From positions 1 through 45,753 of the forward strand of contig JAMQCK010000168.1 in the NCBI GenBank assembly GCA_024196135.1: a stretch of 45,753 nt of DNA, given 5' to 3'. The translations under genes were made by a program, and so were the position numbers. Origin of the DNA: Pleurotus ostreatus/Saccharomyces cerevisiae fusant (Eukaryota > Opisthokonta). Of the stretch, positions 22,576-32,150 are shown piece after piece; positions within the stretch are counted from its first letter, which is position 1; every line of letters begins with the position of its first letter. The notes beneath the pieces were generated by a model. That model was not told the origin of the DNA. It worked only from the letters and a program-made list of their open reading frames with translations, and searched no databases.

Positions 22576-23730
22576 GATGAGAAGAAATGCGCCCCTCGCC
22601 TTTCAATGGGGCGTCGCCTCCTTGGCGTATATATGCCATCGGGAGCGATCCGCGCAGAGTCCAAGTACACATATCGGGAGCGAATCAAGGCAAGGCGCAA
22701 AGTCAACGTCACGTTAGCGAAGCATATTTGGCCGTGGCCTGCCTGGTGTGGAGTAAGTAGCATCAGTGCCCATTCGAAAGGCCACGGGTAGGTGAGCGGG
22801 CAAGCCAAGTGCGACCGTCGGGACCGAGTCGAGCCGCAAGTGAATTGAAAGGGTGGTCAAGGTCCATTGGTAAACGTGCGTAGCGAACGTCTACTTCGCC
22901 GGAAATCTGACTCCCTGTCAGGATGCCGAGCAGCACTTAGATATGACGGAGCACGTACTACTCCGAGGTGACAGCTTCATTGAGTAGACAAACGACGTGG
23001 CTTCCTGGTATCTTTCTGGAGTCACGGGTAGTAGATTCTCAAGGTACTAATCAAGACTAGCTCGACGAACCTGCAGCGTTCTGAGGATGAGCCTGAAGCA
23101 CGGCAGGCAGACAAGCTTGGCTTGAGCGGCAAAAACGTCAGGTCCTGGAGAATCAGAGTACGAACACCCAATGCCCTCATCCAGGTGCTGCTGATCTCGA
23201 CTTGTTCAAGGACGAGGCTGGCTGTGTAGTCGGAGCATCGCAAGCGAATGTAAGACGGCGCTCGGGTGCGGCCTTCCAGAAACCTAATACGGGCATAACT
23301 CGCATCCTCAGAGCGGCGTTTGTTCAGAAAAGGTAATGATTCAAGGCGGCGTATGATACGGATGGAAGGGGGTGACCGTTCTGTCCAAGCCGCGGGACCA
23401 AAAACCATCGGATTATGCCGAAGGGGCACGCGCAATTGCGCGTGGCAACCGCGTGTTATTCATCCCTTCAGCTGGTGGGCACAGTGCTCAGAACATAAAG
23501 TCTCTGGACTCTCTTCGTGGTCCTGATCATGCTTTTCAAGCCTCAAGAGCGAAATGCGCGACATGGCAGTTCAACGGAAGACGCGAATATTGAGAATCTG
23601 CCCAAACGGGCAAAGACCCGGCGCCGCCATCAGTCCGTGATCTGCTCTTGTCCCCCTTCCTCAATAGCCGACCCTTCATGGCGTCTGCCATGCTGTACTC
23701 CCCTTTCTTCTACCTCTCACCTCTTCGCTA
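22576..23730. other. Divergent intergenic region
   Basis: This lies between the FAD oxidase and perilipin-like starts. A minus-strand ORF at 23022-23435 (137 aa) has some protein-like composition (CSDYTASLVLEQVEIS), but it has no motif or splice support and is not called. Confidence 0.45.
22627..22637 (-). promoter_or_regulatory. TATA box candidate for the FAD oxidase gene
   Basis: The minus strand reads GGCATATATACGCC about 55 nt upstream of the ATG. The position fits a short 5' UTR; function is inferred. Confidence 0.45.
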
Positions 23731-24967
23731 ATGCCGATTGCGGCTCCTGAGGAGACTTCAACGACGCCAGACCCGCCACCGTCGGCGGGCGAGTTCACCA
23801 TCTTCCAACGCGTATACGGCATCCCGCTCGTCACTGCAGCAATCGACAAGGTCCACGAGACGCTCTCGACGAACGTGCTCTTAGCGAGACCATACTCTAT
23901 CGCGCAGGGTTTCGCAGCGATCGCGTACCAGTGCTGGCAGCCCTTGCTGAGGCCCCTTGCACCGCTGATCGGACGCCTCGATGACTTCGCCAACACGATC
24001 TTCGACCTCGCCGAGACGCGTTTTCCGTACCTGTTCTACGCTATGCCGGATGATATAATGAATACGGTCCACAATACGCGCGTAATATTCCTTGATGACG
24101 CGCGGACGACGCTTGATGAGGGTGTCAAGCGCCCCGCCCTGCATGTCGCGGAAGGGATCGATGAGGTGCGTGGGCTTACTTGTAGTTCTTCTTTCTGTAC
24201 TCACGACAATTGTTAGCGCCTTGCGCCTTTCCTGGACTACTATGAAGACCATATCGAACCCCTATCCTACAGGTCTGCCCGATCGGAGCTCGATGAAACG
24301 CAGTACCAATATCAGCGCGCACTCAACCTAACGAAGGCCCTCATCGAGCGCATCGCATCCATTCCATCCAATCGACGACAGCAAACATCCTTTCTCTTGT
24401 GCGTGCCCTGCCCTCGCTCGATCTCCTTAGACTGAACCTTACCCTAGCCAACGCTCCGTCATTCAAGTCCAAGAGCTCTCCGACGCCATGCTTTCGCAGC
24501 TGCACGCCCTCCAACGAACGATATCCTACCTCGCGACGTCCATGCAGCGCGCGGTCACCGCTACTCGGAAGCAGCTCACGATGACCCTCATCGAAGCCGC
24601 CAATGCCTTGTCCGCCACGATCGCCGACCTGCAGGCTACTATGACGAGCGAAGAGCTAACTGCTGGCGAGCGCATCGACCGCGTAGTGGACCTGACGACC
24701 TCGCGCATAAACCCTTTTCTCGCGCGAGTGAGGGCGGGCGTCAATGCGGCCATGCAAGGGAAGACGAGTTCGGCACGCACTGCGAATACCACGCCGGGTT
24801 GTATTGCGAGGACGAGTTCGAATCGTGCTGCGGATACGACGTCGAGTCGCACTGCAAAGACCGGTCCGGCCCGTTCTGCGAAGACGGCCCCGGAGAGTAT
24901 CTCGAGGTCGACGTCGGCCCGTACCGCGAAGAGGGCGAATGGGCTCAAGAAGCGGTCGTCCACTTGA
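23731..24967 (+). CDS. Perilipin-like lipid-droplet protein
   Basis: Exons 23731-24165, 24217-24398 and 24448-24967 join in frame through introns of 51 and 49 nt, giving 378 aa. Residues about 20-110 (FTIFQRVYGIPLVTAAIDKV, ARPYSIAQGF, LLRPLAPLIGRLDDFANTIFDLAETRFPYLF) match the N-terminal pattern of fungal perilipin-like proteins (CAP20/MPL1 type), which coat lipid droplets and limit lipolysis. The middle is helical (QYQRALNLTKALIERIAS; MTLIEAANALSATIADLQ; ERIDRVVDLTT), as expected for amphipathic lipid-binding helices. The last ~60 residues are a degenerate repeat of (S/T)-(S/A)-R-(T/S)-A-K/N-T units ending in a basic KRANGLKKRSS tail, which I do not associate with the family. The family call is from pattern memory. 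Confidence 0.7.
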
Positions 24968-25642
24968 CAAGGCCTCGACGCCCTCTTCGTGTATAGTATT
25001 TGAATGTAGCCTATGTTTCATATCGGTGTACGATGCGGGTGGATATAGTGGCTTTTTCTCGTCTTCCGGCTCGCGTGCTGGGCGTGTCCGCGCTACATTT
25101 CACCGCGGGTACGTCGGTCTGACTTACGGTGCTGACTTCGTCAGCTTCAGCAACTTCAACTTGGCGATGGCATCCTGTGCGGCCTCCGCACAGATCAGCG
25201 CGCTCGTTCCGCAATGCGATCCAAGAAAGTGCATCGCATCTCCTATCCAGGCCAGCGCTCACTCCTTCGAGTCAGCGCTGCATCCTTCTGTCGAGCGCTC
25301 GTCCATTCAGGTAAGCGCCCGTGTCTCCTAGTTCGTGCATGCTCTGACTGATGACAGGTCGTCCTATGTTCGCGAAGGCTGAAGGCACGATCGTCCCCTG
25401 AGGTCAGTGCTACGTCGTATCTGGTCGTCCTTCTTTACTCAGGATCTACTGCTATAGAGATTGTCTAACTATCCGCGATGCGCATGCGAGGCTTACACGC
25501 GTCAGCATTGAATTGGACATGGGTACCCTCGAACCTTGTCGACCAGCTGACCACCCGAAGCAACGCCTGCGAAAGCAAGCAACGCCTGCGAAAGGAAGCA
25601 TATAGCAGGTTTCCCCCGTCTACCATCGACTGACGACTGACA
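24968..25642. other. Intergenic with short direct repeats
   Basis: No gene supported. It includes a cluster of (C/G)AGCGCTC-like words at 25194-25320 and the 19-bp tandem repeat listed separately. Confidence 0.45.
25560..25597. repeat. 19-bp tandem repeat, two copies
   Basis: GCAACGCCTGCGAAAGCAA at 25560-25578 is followed by the same unit with one change (GGAA for GCAA) at 25579-25597. It lies about 45 nt before the start of the first zinc-finger paralogue, in its promoter or 5' UTR. Confidence 0.75.
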
Positions 25643-26666
25643 ATGCCTCGCGCCATGGTCGACACCTACAGGCATGGCCACTTCGTGTGCAACAAATCCG
25701 GCTGCCCGAAGCCGCGCTGGCCCAAGCAAGCGCCTCATCTCAAGACTGTTACTGCGCGGAACCGGCATCATGGACGCTATCACCAAAGAGAGGTGAAGGT
25801 AATCTGGGAAGGTGCGGGTTAGGTGCTACGTCGTCGCATCGCATGCTGACCGACGCCCTCGCCCACTCACACGCCCCACCTCCCCCCTCCATCAACGTGC
25901 CACCGACGCAGGCAACACAATATCCATCGCCCGCGACCCCGCCACGCGGAAATTCCCCTGCCCGTGCGGGGCCCCGAAGCACGCGCGGCGGGAGGCGGAC
26001 AAGATACGGGCGTTGTGCAAGGACTTCGATCCTCACCCCGGGCCTGATGCGGAGAAGGCCTTGGAGGTCGACACCGACGATGAGAGCGCCAACCCTGCGC
26101 CGGGCAGACCAACGCGCAGGACCAAGCGTCGCGCGCGACGGTCGCCTTCATCCGATAGGGCACCCCGCCAGGGCAGGCGCGCTGGCAAGCGTCGCGCCAC
26201 GGGGCCCCGCTCCCACGATGATTCGGACGACGACGAGCCCATCATTGTCGAAGGTCCGAGCAAAGTCGACAGTGGCGGTCTGGTTTCGAGAACGCTCGTA
26301 GGCCCGACGAACATCTCTGCGTATGGCGGGATCGAGCACGCAACTGGAAGTCGCTCTGCCCTGCGAAAGCCCTTTGAGTCCTCGAGGGCTCAAGACGACT
26401 TGGTGAGCCCGTGTCATCTGTGTTGAGGTCCGCAATCTACTAACAAGCTGGCGCAGGAAAGGCAAGTCAAGAGCCTCGCGGCGCTCAACCTCGCGGCTCG
26501 TAGGGAGTACATCGAGGTACTGCGTGCCACTGCCGTCCGTCGTCACCCCTCGCTCACACGCATTACTCAGTCCCTTGAAGAGCAGAGCTTGGTCTTGCTG
26601 CAGGCTGCGGAGCACACCAAGGAGCTGACGCGCCGCGTACAGCAGATGAACGATAAGAGATTCTGA
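25643..26666 (+). CDS. Zinc-finger/coiled-coil paralogue Z1
   Basis: Exons 25643-25811, 25912-26402, 26457-26516 and 26571-26666 join (phases 1, 0, 0) to give 271 aa. Motif 1 near residues 15-48 is FVCNKSGCPKPRWPK...RHHGRYHQ, pattern C-x4-C-x20-H-x4-H, like a C2H2 finger with a long loop. Motif 2 (about residues 67-90) is FPCPCGAPKHARRE...LC, pattern C-x-C-x4-H-x11-C. An acidic DTDDESAN stretch, a very basic RRTKRRARRSP region and another acidic run DDSDDDEPIIVEGP follow. The C-terminus (ERQVKSLAALNLAARREYIESLEEQSLVLLQ) is a coiled coil. A DNA-binding, dimerising nuclear protein is the natural inference. The second intron contains a textbook branch site (CTACTAAC). First of three tandem paralogues. 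Confidence 0.74.
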
Positions 26667-26942
26667 AGGCATTGTATTCTGTCAGGTTTCGAATATGGCT
26701 CGCGGGTGTAAATTACGATTCCTATCTATGATACTGACTCGGGCACGTTGCGTCCGGATGCACGGAGGGATCTCCTAACAATCACCTCTGTATACAACCC
26801 TTTTGAATGGGAGAACCTTGTGTCCTGGGACCCAGCGCCCTGCTGACCGGCGATGATCAGCAAATTCACCACCCCAGACCGCTTTGCGACCGTCCGACCT
26901 TCTGGACGACGCTGACACCGTTGTCTCTTCCCTCCCTCCATC

Positions 26943-27981
26943 ATGTCGGCCGCAAGGTGCGTAGTACGCAGCTACAGTCCTCAGCTCGCTGATCGCCGAC
27001 AGCAGCAATCGACGTCTGGTCTGCCGCAAGCCCGGCTGTCCGAAGCCTTATTGGCCTCGGGACATCGCGCGACGCTCCCTCGATCTGGCGAACAAGCGGC
27101 ACGGACGGCGCTATCACCAACCTGAGATGTACTGTCCATACGGTGGTGCGCTTGTTGCTAGCCTCGCATGTTCCCATCATACTGACCGCACTCTCTGCCA
27201 GGAGAAAGTGGCCCGCAGGTCACCATCGAACGTGATCCTCTCACTGGAAAGTTCCCCTGCCCGTGTGGCGCGCCAAAGCATGCGCGGCGGGAGTCCAACA
27301 AGATGCGCCAGCTATGCATTGCTGCCAATCATCCTGGACCCGATGACAACACCATCGCCCCCGAGGCTGCCACGGACGACGAAGACGCGAACGTGCCGAC
27401 GCCGGAGAAGCCGCCAGCGCCGCCCAAGCGTCGTCGCCGCCCCTCGCGCAAGCGGCCAGCCTCGCGGTCGCCTACTCCGGTCGAGAGCGAGGGGGAGAAC
27501 GAGAGACGAAGGGAGAAACGCCGCGCTCCGGCCCCGCAGAGCGATGATGATGACGGGATTGAATTCGTCAAGGGACCTGTATTCCGACCTGGTGCAGGTT
27601 TTGCCGGTACCACAGCTCGCCCGGAGACCAGGATCACCGCATACGGCGGTGTCGAGCAAGCCTCTGGCAGTCAGCAAGCCGCAACAGCGCAGGACGCCGT
27701 GGCACCCGACCTGATCGTGCGCCTTGAGTATGTTTACCTGGACCTCCATGCTGACTTGTATCATGACCAGGAGCGTCAAGTGCGGCGCCTCAAGGACCTG
27801 AACGAAAGGGCGCGCGAGCAGTATCTCGAGGTGCGTTGTCGCTGCATGCTTGAGGTGATTGAATCTGATTATTTGCTTTTTTTAGTCGCTTGAGGAGCAG
27901 CGATTCGTCTTTATACAAGCAGCCGACCAGACGCAAGAGATCACACGCCGCCTTCGTAATTTGCTCAGGAAACAAGTATGA
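26943..27981 (+). CDS. Zinc-finger/coiled-coil paralogue Z2
   Basis: Exons 26943-26956, 27003-27145, 27202-27716, 27771-27830 and 27886-27981 give 275 aa. The first exon is only 14 nt (MSAA plus two bases) and splices through a 46-nt intron to SNRRLVCRKPGCPKPYWPRD. Motif 1 is C-x4-C-x20-H-x4-H, ending in RHGRRYHQ; motif 2 is KFPCPCGAPKHARRESNKMRQLC. The 60-nt and 96-nt last exons equal those of Z1 exactly. The middle is acidic-basic-acidic (ATDDEDAN; KRRRRPSRKRP; SDDDDGIEFVKGP) and contains ITAYGGVEQASGS, matching ISAYGGIEHATGS in Z1. The coiled-coil tail (ERQVRRLKDLNERAREQYLESLEEQRFVF) is retained. The microexon start is the least certain part. Confidence 0.7.
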
Positions 27982-28546
27982 ATCCTCGGACTCCACGCTG
28001 GCGTATACATGAGGTGCTGAACATTATTTCTTGGCCATGACTCTGTTGACGATCGCCCCAGATGGCGATGTGTGCTGTTGCTGTAGGCCTCTTGCGTCTG
28101 AGAGGCCGTCTGTATTAACACCTCTTCTTGTACTTTGTTGACTGAAAGGAGCGAAAGCCATAGCTTCCGCAAAATCGTTTTTGTGACGCCCACATGGGTA
28201 AAGCACGGCACTTCTTCAACTCGTACCGCAGAAAACAGCTATCTGAAGTTTCGCCCGCACATCGTTGCTTGAAATTGCTCCTTCCGTGATCCAGGCTTTC
28301 CCCTTCATCCCTATCGTTCGAACCGACTCAACGCGACCGGAAGCAACGCGATACTTCACCGGCCTTGCTATCGATGCACTCGACGCGATGTCTCTCATCG
28401 AGGTGATGGAGATGTCAGCGCCCCACCCTGATCTGTATTCGGGTAGGAGAGTCGACAACGGCCTCGTGTATTGGACACCTACTTATCGCCACCTTTCCCA
28501 TGAGTATGACACCCGCGATGCGCGGAGAGCCTAATAAGCTTGCACG
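27982..28546. other. Spacer between Z2 and Z3 carrying one copy of a duplicated segment
   Basis: Positions about 28283-28469 resemble 29810-29995 in order and sequence (separate repeat entries). In this copy the plus-strand frame 28265-28534 is open. No other gene is supported. Confidence 0.5.
28283..28469 (+). repeat. Diverged direct repeat, copy 1
   Basis: Shares long runs with 29810-29995, among them GCTATCGATG-ACTCGACGCG, TGTCTCTCATC, GTGATGGA and GTCGACAAC-GCCTCGTG. Translated on the plus strand, both copies give IDALDAMSLIEVMEM / IDVLDALSLINVMDM and GRRVDN, so the ancestral segment may have been coding. Copy 2 has a TAA in this frame (ACACGATAATCC). It is probably the 3' flank of the zinc-finger unit, copied during tandem duplication. 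Confidence 0.65.
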
Positions 28547-29523
28547 ATGAAATCAAGTCCGCCTCTGACCCTCCCTGGAACTTATAGCATGCACTCTGGC
28601 CCATTATACAGTGCGGCCTCCTTCCCTTCCTCTTCCCTCCCCTCGTCGTCTGCAATTTGCCGCCGCGAGGCCCGAGCAGCGTCCATCCCTTCGTCTGCGA
28701 CAGACCCGGATGCCCGAAGCCTTGCTGGCCGCGAGACCTCGACTTCCAGTACGGAAAGGAGCGTCACTACAGGCGCTATCACCAAGAAGCAGTGAAGGTC
28801 ACGTACCAAAGTGCGTAGCCAATCGTACCCGACTCGTTCCATTGTACTAACACCCTTCCAGACCGCACGAGGATTCTTTACCGCAACCCCGCAACGCAGA
28901 AGTTTGACTGCCCCTGCGGCGCTCCCAAGCACGCCCGCCGCGAGTCCAACCAGATATGGCGCATGTGCAGCAAATCGGAGCACCCTGCACCCGACGACGA
29001 CAGCTATGCAAAGGAAGCCGGCACAGACGACGAGTCTGCGAACGTATCGAAGTACAAAATGCATCGCGGCCGTCCGCGCAAGCGTCCTGCACCGAGCCCG
29101 CTTCCGCTAACGCGTAAGCGCCGGGAGACAACGCCAGCCCAGTCTAGCGACGACGAGTACCATGCCCCCGTTCCCGATCCACCCGGTGGAGATCATCGTG
29201 TTTCTCAGAATATTGCGGCCAGTAACTCGTCTGGTCAGAATGCGAGACCCAGCGGTGATTCGGGAGGGGACGGTGGCAACTTGGTGCGTCTGCCCTTTTG
29301 ACACCACGACGTGTTTCTAGACTCTGATCCTGCTACAGGCGGAAGTCCAGCGATCCAGCAAGCGGAGGAACGCAGCTCGCGACAAGCTCATTAAGGTAGG
29401 CGGATTGGAACCTTAACGAAAGCTGTGCTTACGCCTTGCCAGTCTCTCGAGAACCAGCGCTCCATCCTCGCGCAGAAGGCGGAAGAGGTCGACAGGACGA
29501 CCGCCATTCTAATGGGAATTTGA
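28547..29523 (+). CDS. Zinc-finger/coiled-coil paralogue Z3
   Basis: The well-supported exons are (28670)-28810, 28862-29283, 29339-29395 and 29443-29523, with the same intron phases as Z1 and Z2. Motif 1 is FVCDRPGCPKPCWPRD...RHYRRYHQ (C-x4-C-x17-H-x4-H, three residues shorter than in Z1/Z2). Motif 2 is FDCPCGAPKHARRESNQIWRMC. The acidic DDESAN and basic RGRPRKRPAPSP regions follow, then the coiled coil (SLENQRSILAQKAEEVDR). The middle segment is shorter and lacks the AYGG(I/V)E motif. The 5' end is a problem: there is no in-frame Met before motif 1. Best guess is a first exon 28547-28610 with a 59-nt intron ending in GAG, giving 254 aa. Alternatively the start was lost: ATTTGCCGCCGCGAGG at 28654 sits where Z2 has ATGTCGGCCGCAAGG. 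Confidence 0.62.
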
Positions 29524-30452
29524 TACGTTAGCTGTCTTTTAGTCAATGCGTCGTGCCATACCTTGCTGAATATATTCCTATGAAGGCTCCTTTGCTTAGT
29601 CGCCTCTCATTTCATCCAACAAGGTGACGCGCCTGAGTCCCGAAATCAACTTCCATATCCCTGTCGGCACTTTCCAGGGAGTTCGACTCCTGCCCTGTTC
29701 TTCCTTTCCCGTCGCATCCTTCATAATTCGGGCAATTCCTATTGCGTCTTTCCATGCCCTGTACAACACAGCAAAAAGCCCTCAGAAGTCTCGGTCGTGC
29801 ATCGTTCCCTCCGAAAGTTAGGCTTCCCCTCCATCTCTACCGCCCGTACCACCGTGTCCAGGCGACCGGCGGGAACAACACGATAATCCATCACCCGTGC
29901 TATCGATGTACTCGACGCGCTGTCTCTCATCAACGTGATGGACATGGTCGCGGCGTCCCACCTTGATCTGCATCCGGGGAGGAGGGTCGACAACCGCCTC
30001 GTGGACATGAAGCAGAAGATTGACTTGCGATTAGGATTGAGCCGCGATTCTAGAATTGCATAGTGACCTCCCCGCATGCGCAACGCGAAGATTGACCCGC
30101 GATGGCGAAGATTGACTTGACGATATCCGGTCGGACATGAGTTTTCGACACAGTACCTGCCCGCTCACGAGGAGCCCCAATAGTACCCGCCCGCAAAATG
30201 TTACAATAATTGCAGCCGCCCTCGAGCTCCGACGGCCTCGAGGATGTACGCGGTCTCGTGCTCCCGGGCCCCACCCGGAATGCAGAGCGGCGTTCATGCG
30301 AGGTCGAGATGCACTGGGTTCCACAAAAAAAGGAACATCCGTGCTGTGTGCTTACGGTCTCGACGGAAGATCGCGTCGCGTTTGAGGGGATGCCTTCACG
30401 GTCGAAGAAACAATGACACGCGCGAAGGATGAATCAGAAACGCTTGGGTATA
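29524..30452. other. Intergenic with second copy of the duplicated segment
   Basis: No gene supported. It contains the repeat copy 29810-29995 and three GAAGATTGAC words (30013, 30088, 30106), each followed by a short T/C-G-A-T string, a small degenerate direct repeat. Confidence 0.45.
29810..29995 (+). repeat. Diverged direct repeat, copy 2
   Basis: Partner of 28283-28469, about 1.53 kb away, similar to the distance between the Z2 and Z3 stop codons (about 1.54 kb). This supports a duplication unit made of gene plus 3' flank. The frame open in copy 1 is interrupted here by TAA near 29882. Confidence 0.65.
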
Positions 30453-30824
30453 CTGTACCGGTATGTATGGAGGCAACCGGCGGGGGGTGCGTTACGCTAA
30501 CAACCCTCCGCACGTAGGCAACCCACCCTCCGTTAGGCGTTACAGTTGGTCAATGAGGCAACCATTAAAGGTAAATTCAGTAGCTTTTGGGGTGAAAGCG
30601 GACGTGCAGCGTCAGGAAATGACACGGTCTACCGGTTACAACACGAATAGCCTATTCTCCGAGCGAAAAAGACCGTACGCGCAACGCCGGAAAATATTCG
30701 AATTTCCGACCAATTTTGCGCGTTGGCAACCGACCCCTCCGTTGGGCGTTACGCTAGCTTATATAGCCAACTTTTTTGGGCCCCGTTACGCGTTACGGTT
30801 GCCTCCATACATACCGGTACAGTA
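30451..30824. mobile_element. 370-bp MITE with 27-bp perfect terminal inverted repeats
   Basis: 30453-30479 and the reverse complement of 30796-30822 are identical over 27 bases, starting CTGTACCGGTATGTATGG. Both ends are flanked by TA (30451-30452 and 30823-30824), the target duplication typical of Tc1/mariner-type transposases. The 370-bp interior has no ORF of use and contains subterminal repeats of GGCGTTACG / CCCTCCGTTAGGCGTTAC type. This is a non-autonomous element mobilised in trans by a full-length relative elsewhere. Perfect repeats suggest a young insertion. Confidence 0.88.
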
Positions 30825-31139
30825 CTGATACACAGTGCGGAGGTGTATTGTACAGTGGTGTTGTAAGATAAGACGAATGAAGCAGGCAGGTAAAGTACAC
30901 GACAGACTAGGTGACGGAGCTGTAGCGTAGGCGTTAGTGCGAGAACAGTAGCGTAGACACGGACAGCAAGCAAATCCTGGTCCCGGAATAACGATGATGG
31001 AATAAGGATAACAGTGCGTGGAGCAACGGACAACGAAGAAACGAACAACAAACAACAATCAGAACAGAGACGCGCCGAACTGGCGACGCGCGAGGACGAG
31101 GCCGGCCGCGTCCATCAACAAGACTTCCTCCCTCCCCAC

Positions 31140-32150
31140 TCACTTCGCCACCTCGCTCTCCGCCAACCGGAGGTTCCAGACGCCTCCCTCCCCCTTCTCC
31201 AGCCCAGCAAACCATATGCGCGTCGTCAACAGGTCTACTCGCCTCAACCCCTGCGCCTTCTCCTCCGCAGGTCGCGAGCTCACCCGGCAGCGCTCAGCAA
31301 ACGCGTGCCTCACGCCCCGTCGATCCGCGTACGCCTTGTATTCTCGCTCGCCCACCGGTGCGCGCATCGCGGCGTACAAGCCATCCAGCACATCGCGCAC
31401 CGAGACGTACGCCGCGTCGTACCGCTCGGAGCGCGTCGCGCCCTCGATACGGAAGGCCCACGGCAGGCGCGAGGATGCGACGGTCAGCGCAGCGACGGGT
31501 GGATTCGTCGCGGGCTCAGCGAGGAGGGCTGAGGGGAGATGGTGCCGGTGCGCGTCGGTGATGTGCCGCGGGCGGCGGCGCAGGTCGAAGCGCAGGGGCG
31601 GAAGCTGCTTGTCGCGCGCGAGAATAGGATGGATGTGCGCGTACGCGGGGCCGTAGCGTGAGGAGTCTGAGTACCGTCTCGGGCGCGGGGCGCGGGTCGG
31701 CGTCGGGGGATAAGAAGATGCTGATGGTGATGGGATATGTGATGGGATATGTGATGGCGCTTGCGAAGGCGAGGGTGGTGGGAGTGCCTGCGTGCGAGAT
31801 GCTGATAGGGGCGTGCCTTGCGAGCTCGAAGAGGTGTGCGAGGAGTGGGCGCCATTGGGGGACGAGGAGCTGTGCGATCCATGAGGGGAATGCGTCCCGT
31901 GTGATGGGAGCAAGTGGGATCCGATGCGGGATGCGGGGGAATGAGTTCCGTGCGATGAGGGCACGTGTGCTGGTGCGCGAAACGATCCATCGAAGGACGC
32001 GTGCGAGGCGTGCTTGGACGGGACTTGCAAGTAATCGTGCGCTGCAGGCGGCGGCGGGGGAAGTGAGGTAGCGCGCTTGCGCTTGTAGTCCTTCGGGAAG
32101 AAGTACTCATTCTTGTGCTCGGCGAAGCGGACGTGCAGTCTGCCGGGCAT
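31140..32150 (-). CDS. DUF6699 domain protein 1
   Basis: A single exon of 336 aa. The start is the Met of MPGRLHVRFAEHKNEYF, chosen because the second DUF6699 gene starts MPGKHVRIDERQNEYF; the frame is open 93 codons further upstream, but that part is basic low-complexity. Residues ~50-175 are a Ser/His/Pro-rich linker with SSHGTHSP and HIPSHIPSP repeats. The C-terminal domain (~185-330) has IHPIL, LRFDLRRRP, ATNPPVAALTV, RLPWAFRIEG, YVSVRDVLDGLYAAMRAPV, KAQGLRRVDLLTTRIWFAGLE and WNLRL. That is the order seen in DUF6699, a domain of unknown function common in basidiomycetes. It points away from gene 2, 3.1 kb apart, with a transposon-like element between. Confidence 0.82.
   Translation of the reverse strand: MPGRLHVRFAEHKNEYFFPKDYKRKRATSLPPPPPAAHDYLQVPSKHASHASFDGSFRAPAHVPSSHGTHSPASRIGSHLLPSHGTHSPHGSHSSSSPNGAHSSHTSSSSQGTPLSASRTQALPPPSPSQAPSHIPSHIPSPSASSYPPTPTRAPRPRRYSDSSRYGPAYAHIHPILARDKQLPPLRFDLRRRPRHITDAHRHHLPSALLAEPATNPPVAALTVASSRLPWAFRIEGATRSERYDAAYVSVRDVLDGLYAAMRAPVGEREYKAYADRRGVRHAFAERCRVSSRPAEEKAQGLRRVDLLTTRIWFAGLEKGEGGVWNLRLAESEVAK

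Noticed and set aside
23022..23435. 137-aa minus-strand ORF
   Set aside because: Protein-like composition but no family motif, no introns and no neighbour context.
28300..28340. GGTTCGAAC on the minus strand, resembling a tRNA B box
   Set aside because: The flanking bases do not form a T-arm stem and there is no A box at the right distance.
31014..31656. 172- and 212-aa plus-strand ORFs
   Set aside because: Antisense shadows of the first DUF6699 gene and its 3' flank.
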